Below, in pieces: positions 34,304 through 44,493 of a stretch of DNA of 64,000 bases. The notes under the pieces are model-generated. The model worked only from the letters and a program-made list of their open reading frames with translations, was not told where the DNA came from and made no database searches. Position 1 is the first letter of the stretch, and each line of letters opens with the position of its first letter. The stretch comes from Diploscapter coronatus (lineage: Eukaryota > Nematoda > Chromadorea > Rhabditida > Rhabditidae): positions 14,585,249-14,649,248 of the forward strand of contig OZ038423.1 of assembly GCA_964036155.1 (NCBI GenBank), written 5' to 3'. The translations under genes and the position numbers were made by a program.

Positions 34304-35722
34304 TCAAAATTTCGATTGAAAATGATTATCGCTGTTCGATCTTCTATTTGTCGACGTAGCAGCCTGTGGTGTGTCGGATATTCTAACTCCAACATATTTA
34401 TGAATTCCGAACAATCCCAAAATTTCTCTGCGGTAATCAGTAATAATCCAAATGACAACTAAAGCATCGAATAATGGATAAAAGGACAAGAAGACAATGA
34501 CGTAGTTAGAATAGAAGCCAAGGTTAACTCCAATAAGTGGACAGGTGTAGTAGATCAGCACTGGAAGAAATCCACAAACTAACGGTACGCAAGTCTAAAA
34601 TCGAAGGCGATAATTATTTGATTCTGATTATCGAAAACGAACTTGAAGAACCAATGCCTTGAACAACATCAAATGTAGTCTCTTGGATCGCTTTGAAGCA
34701 GCAACTTCAAGTGAATGAATAAGCATGTAAATCCGCCAGGCCAAAACAAATATTATGCAAATTACAGTCCCGTTCATAGCACACAAATTCAGGAGGGCCA
34801 GCAGATCTATCCATTGAGGTTCAAGAGCACTGGGAGTAATTTTCTAGAGTCATTGATAAGACAAACTAATTGTTAAAAATTCTCTTTACAAAGAAAACCG
34901 ACGACAGGACTTGGACATCATCAACGTCGACTCCAAATACTTCGTACATTTGACTAAAAATTGATTTTTAGGAATGGGAAAAAATGAATTCTCCACTTTC
35001 TAATAATCTTATTCTTTTCCTGACTTGGCATCCAGCCATAGAATATTGTGACCCAATAGTTGATAGAATACAAAGCGAAGACCAACACCCAAACCAGAGC
35101 ATAAGGAAACTTGAACCAATGCATTGAATTCGGTCTGGAATCCATCAGTTAAAACTTATTTATCTAAATTCCTAGCCTATTAATACTGAAGTAACGATAT
35201 ACGAAGTGTACGCAGAGCAGCGAGATACTTTGGCCATATGCAGCTGGATAAAGACAGGTGAAGATTTGCCATGCATACGATTTGTTCCGGAGAAATGAAG
35301 TGGAGAAATAGGCAATGTAGTGATCATGACAGAACATTCCCTAAATTAGATGCTTGTTGAAAAATAAATTTTGATCTGAAATTTACCGGCATGACCAGCA
35401 GATCGGATGAAGCGTAGAAAATTTCAAAAGTAGCAAATGTCATCATCACATATTTGTACGAGCCTAACTCTGTTCGAGAGTATCGATAAATGACATAGAA
35501 AAATAGGACGTTGATCAATATCGCACATGTGCAATTTGCCTAAATCATAAATTTCATTTTCAAGTAAATGACGAAAGATTCAGATTTTTTACTAAACACT
35601 TAGCTAAATTTGTTTTCAAAATTAGACTTTATACTAGGGAACGGACGTACCGTAAGAAGTGGATGTATGATTTCATATCCTTGATAATAATTATCGGCCG
35701 AAATTATCGTAGCGTTATCCAT
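34304..35722 (-). CDS. seven-transmembrane chemoreceptor, str family
   Basis: Seven exons in frame: 35722-35651, 35539-35387, 35340-35177, 35134-34997, 34953-34890, 34843-34643, 34594-34304, giving 360 residues. Str signatures: YSRTELGSYKYVMMTFATFE, CLYPAAYGQSISLLCVHFVY, FGVDVDDVQVLSSVF, KRLHLMLFKALVLQTCVPLV, FLSFYPLFDALVVIWIITDY. A polar C-terminus ends NHFQSKF. Intron 3 must begin with GC (AATAG|GCTAGG, at 35176), whereas the paralogues at 10.7 and 40.8 kb use GT at the same position. The last exon is fused (TM6-TM7-tail), as in the 40.8-kb paralogue. No frame damage otherwise. Predicted sensory-neuron receptor; ligand unknown. Confidence 0.87.
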
Positions 35723-35880
35723 GTCAGATGTCTGGGAATGTCGAATGTATAAGATAGAAGTAAATGATCGCAGATTTTCGCGTTACGTTACAGAGTACGC
35801 CTCAATGGGTTCAGTACTTAACAAAAGGCTATGAGTAAAGAGTCCTTTTAAAAGCTTATCCTCTGCTATTTTGAACACGT

Positions 35881-36793
35881 ATGAATAAGCAAAAATATTC
35901 GCAATTCTAACAAATAATTCTTTATGTTGAGAATTCACAAACGTAGCATTATGTGCGAATTTATTTCAATCTAGGCACATTAGATAATATCACAGATTTT
36001 CACAAAACATAGCTACAATTTTGTGATTTCAAAGAAATGCCTGGGGAGACTATTTTTATGCCTTGCCAAATAACACGATTTATCTGCCAAGTAAATATGC
36101 ATTACGAAATTCAAATTGTATCATCATGATAAAATTGAGTTAATTAGAAATGGTACGTATTAATTTACTAGAAATATCAAATTAGTGTGTATTGATGATA
36201 AAATATTTCCTTATAACTATAAAACTGCTCATAGGTTTATTTGTTGGATAGAGTAATCTTAGATTTTCTAATAAAATATTTTTCTCATATGTCGCTAAAA
36301 ACGAGATTGCGGTTGATTTTCGCTTGTAGATCGAAGAGTACTAGCCTGGTTCGTAACTCCAGAAACCTTGCTAGCTTTATATTTCCTGATACGGAAAAGT
36401 TGTAAGATACCATTGCGATAATCTGTTATTACCCAAATAGCAACAAGTGCATCTAATAACGGATAAAATGACAAGAAAATTATCAAAAGATTCGAGTAAA
36501 ATCCTATACACCAGCCAACTATAGGCGCAGTGTAGATGGTGATGACGGGAAGGAATCCAAATAGTAGGGGCACACAAGTCTGAAAGTAGACGAACTTTAA
36601 ACATTCTTTCGAGACTAATTTAATTTTGATAAATGTGCTAATTCAATTTCATATTTGCATAAGCTTTGCTCTATGAGCTTATGAAGGAAACATAATAAAG
36701 GTTGTGTTATGTGCAAACTTGCTTCTAATCCTATTATATTTTCTGCTTTAAAGACAATATTTGCTTTGATTGAAATAATTTAAATCACGTATG
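35881..36793. repeat. segmental duplication, copy 1 (of 40380-41270)
   Basis: This 913-bp block aligns along its whole length with 40380-41270 in the same orientation at very high identity, apart from small indels (for example an extra ~20 bp near 36065-36090 here). It contains a str-type last exon and most of the intron before it. The right breakpoint lies at CACGTATG, after which the two sequences diverge completely. Confidence 0.85.
36295..36579 (-). pseudogene. isolated copy of a str chemoreceptor last exon
   Basis: The exon 36579-36295 has the same 285-nt length, acceptor and stop as the last exon of the str gene at 40772-42612 and differs by only a few codons (KYKASK / KYKVSK, NQASTL / NQANTL, ENQPQS / ENQSQS). 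No upstream exons for TM1-TM5 exist nearby: the next sequence is a dispersed repeat. It cannot make a receptor on its own, although the frame is still open. Confidence 0.8.
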
Positions 36794-36795
36794 TG

Positions 36796-37010
36796 GGCTA
36801 ATAAGAGTGAATGCCAGCAAAAACTCAAGTCTGAATAAGGAGGGTATAAACAGGGAGTTTGTCTATTTGGCTGATTTTCACATATATTGTTCAGTTTTTC
36901 ACGCTGATTCTCGTGGTGCTATCCGTTTTTCGAAAATAGATTACTGTAGCGGATTACGGTAGCTTGAAGCTTTCCAGAACCAGCCTCGATAAAAAAAATT
37001 CATATCTTCC
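36796..37010. repeat. dispersed repeat, copy 2 (first copy at 9.8 kb)
   Basis: Matches 9762-9970 in the same orientation (GTATAAACAGGG, TTTGGCTGATTTTCACATAT, GGATTACGGTA). It begins exactly where the segmental duplication ends, suggesting that it lay at or created the breakpoint. Confidence 0.65.
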
Positions 37011-38373
37011 TATGTACTAGATAATTTTTCATAATTATTTGTTATTTTGTAGATATTGAGTAGGAGAATAAAGTAAAAATACAAGGAAAATTTTTAGAAA
37101 TTAATTTTGGTAGGGAAAAATTATTCGAAGTTACCCTATATACCCGTACTGTGTTTACACAAATGTAATGTGAGTTAACGTCGGAGTTTTTCATAGAATT
37201 TTGTAGAGCTCTTCAAGTTGATCAGCTTTTGTTCCAGAACTTATTCTAAATGTGCACACACAGGGAGATATGATTTTTTGAAAATAACGTATAAAAAGGC
37301 ATTATGTTAAATTTGGCCATCGTACTTTAAAATTCTGTAGCTCATACTATAATGAATCCTGGGTCGGCCCTGAAACGAAAGTTGTTCACCATGTCTATCT
37401 ACACAAAATACTGAAAGCACGACTAACGCCGCTATTCGATGATCTCCCATTCCCATTAGGCCCATCATTAAAAATTAGCAATTTTAGGGAATCAGATATC
37501 GACTGAACGGAAAGTCACAACACCAGTTTAATAATATGAAATCCATAAATGTGGAATATTATGTGATTTTCGAAGTTAATATATTGCAAGACACGCGTTT
37601 ATACGGATTTGATTAAATTGTCTGATCGATACCATATGAACTTACTGGCAAAATATTCGTGAATTAAATCGAATATGAAGCTCATTTCGTCGGGGGTCGA
37701 ACACTCAATTAAAGAATATCTTGATTTCAGCCACAATAAATAGTTTGAAAATTCCCTAGTGCTTCGAAAAAAGTCCGTTTTCAGGCAATCAGGAAAAATA
37801 AAACGGACAAGGACCACCTAGCCTGTGAAAACTAACTGATCGAATTGAATTAGTGCAAATTAGCACGATTTATTATCACTTCTGATTAACTCTTCAAACC
37901 CACAACACCTCGAGAAAAAATGACTGCAATTTTCTTTGTTCAACAATCCAATTCCAACCAAGTGAACTTATTTTGAACTAATGGGTTAAATATGAGATTA
38001 CAATTAAACATGACGCAGGAAATGCAAAGTGAAAAAGGTAAAATGGATCAATATGAAACTTTATCAAGAGTTCTTGGATTCTGGCTTTACACTACTGTAA
38101 GCGGATTGTCCCGTGGCCGGGGTGATTCCAGTGTCTTTCTGGTCCCGGTTTTCAGAGGGCGCTAAAATTATCGTTTTTGATTAGGTCGCTGAAATCTCGC
38201 CTACCGATTGCAGCCGGTTTCTTGAGGCATGGAATGACGGTGCGGAACTCCTTGTTAAAGAAGATGGTAATAAATGCTGAAATGGCTTATTGTTGAGCAG
38301 CTTGAAAACCGCATGACACGCATAATAATGCGAAAAAGGTATACCGCTTAAAAGCCCCACCCTATTTCGCATA

Positions 38374-40015
38374 TCATACGGTGTTTTTAGATAGCCCATT
38401 TTTGAGAAAATGATGTAAAATACCGTCAGTCGAACGAATCAAATTCCAGGCGACTGTCATCATGCAGAATTTCATAAAGTAGGATTGAAACACGGGCCCC
38501 AACAGGAAGTAGGTGACGAGCTCGAGCGCAAAGGCTACTGCTTGGAGGCAGGCCTGGAATTCTCTTATACGAAAATTTTTGGGTTATTTGGAAACTGCAA
38601 GCCATGCGAAATAGTACGGGAAGATGATTTTCGTCCTTACCATTCTTCACCCTATTTATCATGGTTTTGAGAGCTTCAAATTGTTGCAATTTTCTGAGAG
38701 TCGAAACTTCGGACCTGTTTCAAGAAATTGATCTCCTCTCGACGTTTCTTGTTTTGGTGATGATTGCTGGTAGAGGTTTTCGTCGATCTGTTCAAAAGAT
38801 GCACTCGCAGTACGGTGATTATGTCGATCGTGCAAATGATTACCACAAGCGAGCAATTCTTCAGAAAATCGGTGTACCTTGAAAATTTCGATTTAGTTTG
38901 AATTGAGTTCAAATCCTCGGCAGACGTTGACACGTCTTCCACCGCAAAAATTCGTCGTTATCATGTCTCGCCCCATTATTAAGGATAGTAATGCAAAGTT
39001 GATTGGAATAATTCATCGAATAAGAGGGATATTTGTAGTGGAAAACGTCCCAACGTCTGACCCCTAGGAGTGAGACTTGAGATATGTGCAATTTTCTAAC
39101 ACTAATATGAGCTTAAAAATGACACACCGAAAAGCCATTTCCTTACCATGCAATAAGCAAACAAGTCGGGTTGTTCGTGAAACCGAAATAACTATACTCC
39201 TCAACATAATATAGATTACAGTCGTCTAAAATTTACATCATTTTTACATTTTCTCCTCAAAATAGCTTTACTATAAGTGTAGAGGTATAATAGTGGCAGT
39301 AGTGCACAAGCCCAGGTGAAAAAAATGACGACGGTGGTATTTGTATCACTAAACTTTCGGTATATATTATTAAATATAGATTTAAAATTATATGCCTGAA
39401 GATTTTGTTATATTTCAAGGGCACAAAAATTGCGCACATTCGATTTAGAGATATGAAAAAGTGACTATAGATGCAAATCTCGTAGGAGATAAGTAGAACC
39501 GTGCCTGCATGCTTGCTGTTTTCCTTCATCCATGGAATATCGCTAAATAATTAGATTATCAACACTTATTCAGTTTCTTATCCTTAAATTATATTAAAAC
39601 ACATTTCTCGTATCCAATTTTTCATGATATATTTCTTATTTTCCGAAAGAAAGTGAAGAATCTGGAGAAGAGAAAGATTCTCCATCACTGAGAGACACGG
39701 CAATGATATTTGAATTATTATGTAACTTACAAGAATATCATAGGTGCCGCATAAAGCGCAAAAGTGGTTTGATGAACGGCTTCGCCAATAGCCTGAGAGC
39801 CCGTCAAACGACCGAATGAATTCTGAAAGTTCGCATCCTGGACAAGTCCATATATGTTTCATACCTGAAGCGATTTTAAACGTCTAATAAATATGGTGAT
39901 GAACCAATTAAGCGTCATTCCACAGCCAGCTATCTTAAAATAGATATCATGATGATTACTCGAAGAAATGGCCTACCAGGAATATAATCGTCGCTGCTAA
40001 CTGATGATCCAGCAT
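38374..40015 (-). CDS. seven-transmembrane chemoreceptor, srx family
   Basis: Eight exons in frame: 40015-39977, 39933-39865, 39822-39731, 39542-39396, 39348-39272, 39225-39147, 38877-38715, 38553-38374, giving 281 residues. Srx hallmarks are NSFGRLTGSQAIGEAVHQTT after TM1, YSHFFISLNRMCAIFVPLKY then NKIFS at the end of TM3, WYTDFLKNCSLVVIICTIDI in TM5, a basic NKKRREEINFLKQACLQAVA before TM6, and WNLIRSTDGILHHF near the end. The N-terminal part before TM1 is very short, so an upstream exon may exist. Intron 4 uses a GC donor (TTCAG|GCATAT, 39395), with no in-frame GT. The acceptors of exons 2 and 7 are weak (TTTAAG, TTCAAG). Predicted sensory-neuron receptor. Confidence 0.82.
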
Positions 40016-40771
40016 TTCTACTATTGAATGAACCTAAATTGGAGAACAATTTTTGAGGATTCGAACATATATCAGAGAAATCTAGCCTTATTTATATTAT
40101 GCATGGTTTAGGCCACCGTAGCCTAGACTATCTCTAACTACTCTTTATTTCTAATGCAGCATGAGTTAGCCAAGCCTCCAAGGATTATTCTACGTAAAGC
40201 GAATTTAAGAGAGTGGATTTGCAAACCCGAACAGTCCGTTAAAGAAAACTCGCATTTCAGAAAGTCTCACAAATCGTGATTTGATCAGAGGTGGGTACAC
40301 CTATGGGTCTTGATCACAAAACTGAGGAGATAAGCCCCCGCCCCCACAAGTGGGTGGAGCTATGCTAATTTGAATATGCATGAATAAGTAAAATATTCGC
40401 TATTCTAACAAATAATTTTTATGTTGAGAATTCACAAACGTAGCATTATATGAGAATTTATTTCAACCTAGGCACATTAGACAATATCATACAGCTTTTC
40501 ACAAAACATAGCTACAATTTTGGATTTCAAAGAAATGTCTGGGGAGACTATTTTTATGTCCTGCCAAGTAAATATGCATTACGAAATTCAAATTATATCA
40601 TCATGATAAAATTGAGTTAATTAGAACCGGTACGTATTAATTTACTAGAAATATCAAATTAGTGTGTATTGATGATAAAATATTTCCTTATAACTATAAA
40701 ACTGCTCATAGGTTTATTTGTCGGATAGAGTAATCTTAGATTTTCTAATAAAAGATTTTTCTCATCTGTCG
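40016..40771. other. intergenic region including the left part of duplication copy 2
   Basis: The part from 40380 belongs to the duplicated block and forms the 3' flank of the str gene. The remainder is not recognised. Confidence 0.45.
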
Positions 40772-41270
40772 TTAAAAACGAGATTGAGATTGATTTTCGC
40801 TTGTAGATCGAAGAGTATTAGCCTGGTTCGTAACTCCAGAAACCTTGCTAACTTTATATTTCCTGATACGGAAAAGTTGTAAGATGCCATTGCGATAATC
40901 TGTTATTACCCAAATAGCAACAAGTGCATCTAATAACGGATAAAATGACAAGAAAATTATCAAAAGATTCGAGTAAAATCCTATACACCAGCCAACTATA
41001 GGCGCAGTGTAGATGGTGATGACGGGAAGGAATCCAAATAGTAGGGGCACACAAGTCTGAAAGTAGACGAACTTTAAACGTTCTTTTGAGACTAGTTTAA
41101 TTTTGATAAATGTGCTAATTCAATTTCATATTTGCATAAGCTTTGCTCTATGAGCTTATGAAGGAAACATAATAAAGGTTGTGTTATGTGCAAACTCGCT
41201 TCTAATCCTATTATATTTTCTGCTTTAAAGACAAGATTTGCTTTGATTGAAATAATTTAAATCACGTATG
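40380..41270. repeat. segmental duplication, copy 2 (source copy)
   Basis: This block covers the 3' flank, the last exon and most of the last intron of the complete str gene. Because it is embedded in a whole gene it is the likely source of the 35881-36793 copy. Confidence 0.8.
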
Positions 41271-42612
41271 CATACTAACTATATAATCAACCTGTAAAAT
41301 GAGGGCTTTGAATAACATTAGATGCAGTTTCTTCGTTCTTTTCGACGCGACTCCTTCAAGCGAATGGATGAGTGAGTAGATTTTCCAAGCCAGATAAAAT
41401 ATTGTGCAAATGACGACGGCGTTCAGCCCGCTGAGATTCAGAAGTGACAATAGTGCCGCCCATTGAGGCTCGAGGCCGTTTTCAGTTGACTTCTAAAAAT
41501 GATTTTGCAACCAATTCAAGAGCTTCACAAAAATTTGCAAAGCTCACGAAAAAAACGATTGAAAGCACTTGAGCATTGTCGACGATCACTCCATGTGTCT
41601 CGTAAATTTTACTGAAGAATAAAACTAATTTGTGAAAATTTAATATGAAGAAGCTCACTCTCTGATCAAACCATTCTTCTCTGGAGTAGGTTCCCAGCCA
41701 ATGAACAGAGTCAGCCAATAATTCAAAGAGTACATTACAAACAGTAATAGCCAAATCAAAGCGTAGGGAAATGTGAACAAGAACATCAAGCGTTGTCTAA
41801 AATTATGAATCATTAAAAAAAATTATCTCAGAAAAATACTTGTTGATGATCAAGTATCTGTAGATGAAGTGAACACATAGGAGGGCGATGCTTTGTCCGT
41901 AGGCAGCTGGATAAGAGCAAGTGATGAATTGCCAGTTGTAGGACATGTTACGAAGAAATGAGGTCGAGAAATAAGCTATGTAATGATTCCAACAGAACAA
42001 GCCCTAATATCACAAGTGAGATTCCCGCATAGCAACTCACGAATCCTGATGAAACTTCCCAATTACGGGGTTTTTGATGACGCTGATCACTCGTATCGTA
42101 TCAAAAAGTGTCTGATCGCACTCTGGTATCTAGATATATGGTTTCACAAGCAAAACAGGACATTTCTCATTAAAACGAGAGTAAAATGAAGCAAGGTTTC
42201 GGACTTTGATTAGGCACTTTTGAGCTTCAGAATCATGATCAATGTCATCAAAAATTCCTACTTGGAAAGTTTGATCAAAATCGGAGTTCTATGTGGGAAT
42301 TTCCCTTATCAGACAAGTCTACAAAGAGGATAGAATTAGCCTACAGGCATGACGATCATATCAGTTGCGGCGTAGAAAATCTCAAAAGTCGCGAATGTCA
42401 TCATCACATATTTATAGGAGCCAAGTTCAGGTCGAGAATATTGGTAGACTGCATAGAAAAACAGGATATTTATCAGGATCGCAGAGGTACAATTAACCTA
42501 TAATTTTTTTTCTATTTTTCGAGTCTAAAAATACTCCCCTTACTCTCAAAAGTGGATGAATAATTTCAAAACCAGCGAAGTTGATATCGGTATCATTGGC
42601 AGTAGAATTCAT
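40772..42612 (-). CDS. seven-transmembrane chemoreceptor, str family
   Basis: Seven exons in frame: 42612-42544, 42497-42345, 42003-41840, 41796-41659, 41611-41548, 41492-41292, 41056-40772, giving 357 residues. Str signatures: YSRPELGSYKYVMMTFATFE, YPAAYGQSIALLCVHFIYRY, HGVIVDNAQVLSIVFF, KLHLMLFKALILQTCVPLLF, FLSFYPLLDALVAIWVITDY; the tail ends NQSQSRF. Exons 2-6 match the 34.3-kb gene in length (153, 164, 138, 64, 201 nt), so the two are close paralogues. All donors are GT here, including the position that is GC in the paralogue. Predicted sensory-neuron receptor. Confidence 0.88.
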
Positions 42613-44493
42613 AGGAACTACCTAAATCTATGATACAGTAGATGTAAAAATAAAGTGTTCTGACGTATTTTGAAAATTTTATTGAAGAAAAACAAATTGT
42701 ATTGAAATTGTGCGAATAAGTACATACTGAAAACTACATTAATGGCGAAAATTCAGTGTCACGTGAAAGCAGGGGTGGTTTTAAGTTTTTCGCAAAAAAA
42801 CATTCTATTTTATTTTCTATTGTGCATTTCACAGAATTTCTTGATTGTAGTAACTCTATTATTTTCCAATATTTGCTGGTGTTTATAAAGCATTTTTAAT
42901 TTGAATGAAGACTGTAAAAAATATGCAAAATATGAAGATTGTTTTTTTATTCTGGAATGCAAATGTTCTTCCGTAATTATTCTGAAAGTCTATTTCTAGA
43001 ATGTTCTGAAATCATTCGATGCATCATCTTCGATCACCACACGAAGTGTGGAGACGAAACAATTACCGCGAATGAAGTAGTGATTTTTATTATTTTTCGG
43101 GTGGAAACATTATTCTTGCGTTATTTTATTGTTATGTGATTTTTTCGTGTTAGGAATTCAATAAGATTTGTTCACCTAATTTTTATTGACCTTCCGATTT
43201 CTTGTCCACTCATGAGATACCGTCGAATCACCATACTGTCACGTTGCCTGGTCATGTATATAAGAAAAGAGAGCCACCACGAGATCAGGATTCGGATTCG
43301 GATTCATCTTTATGAAATGATACAAACTAGTTTATTGCTAGATTGGGAGAAAATCGTGAAAATTGTAAAAATCGGAACGTATAAGAGAATTTCCAAGAAA
43401 GGCAGCTTGTCAAAAATTTTATGTGAAGATTTAATGAATTAGGAAATGGTTGAAGTGCTATTGGTATTTTCGAAGAAAACTATATTATATAGATACAATG
43501 CATGATGACGAAAAATGCTCCGGAAAATATGTTTTGAAACTTCAAGTATGCATACCTTGGAATATTCGGAAAATGTATGCATACGTACTATTTTTAAAAT
43601 AATCGGAATTTTGATAAAGAAAATGCGTGTTAGCAAGGTTAGATAATTATTCTTTCCAAAAAGTAGATAATCAGGAGGTTATTCATTAGAAATGCTGAAC
43701 TTTCAGAACAGGAAAGGATAAGCTTCATGAAATGTAGTGTCTAGTGTGGTACTTTCTGAATAAAAATAGATAATTTTCAAAGTAAATGATAACGAGATCG
43801 ATAAATTGCTCAATTACTCGTTGAGTTTTTTTTTTTTTTTAAAGTTGTGCGTTTTTTACAACAAGAAAAAGTTTTAGAACTTTTCCAAGCTTCTGGTCAA
43901 ACAATTCAAAATTAGAAAATACAAGTTTTCGAACAGAATTGAAAATTCGGGCGAAAAATGACGGTAACTTACTGTAAATAACGAGAAGAAAGAAAAATGC
44001 TCGAAAGGCAAGTGTCTCTCACTGTTCGCATTCGAGCGCGTTTCCGTCGCATTTTATCAGCATCCAAAAATATTTGCATTTTTTGCAGTTTTCTTAATTC
44101 CTTATCTCACAAATTTAATCTTTTATGGCTGTTTGACTGCAACGCGACAATCGATGAAGTTCTGGTCGAAATATCGTTTTGATCATCGAGAAAATGACGT
44201 GCGGAATTCTCGAAATCTCAGCATTTCCCTCGTTTTTCTTCCGTTTATCATTTCGCTCTCGATTTGATGGCAATTTAATGGACTCTAAATATTCCCAGCC
44301 CGATTGGCCTTTTTCTCTATTTTCCTTATCATCATTTTATTATCACCCCGCGTTTTCCATTCTTAGTCGCCGTGAGAGCGCTTCCAAATGACTCTGCGAG
44401 CGAAATGTCATTTTTTCTGTATTTCGAATTTTCAACGCCCAAAATACACGTTTTTATTCATTCGATCGGAAAATCGCCTAGTTTGTTGCAGAA
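42613..44493. other. intergenic region
   Basis: No exon chain supported. It includes a GGATTC repeat near 43290, a poly-T run near 43828 and a small GTATGCATAC palindrome pair near 43546 and 43576. The last part is the presumed promoter and 5' UTR of the DUSP12 gene. Confidence 0.45.

Larger units (their letters stand above)
35723..38373. other. intergenic region with a duplicated fragment and repeats
   Basis: Holds the duplicated str terminal exon segment (35881-36793) and the dispersed repeat at 36796-37010. A fragment near 37,228-37,260 related to the 14-kb MITE is also present. From 37.3 to 38.37 kb nothing further is recognised. Confidence 0.5.
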
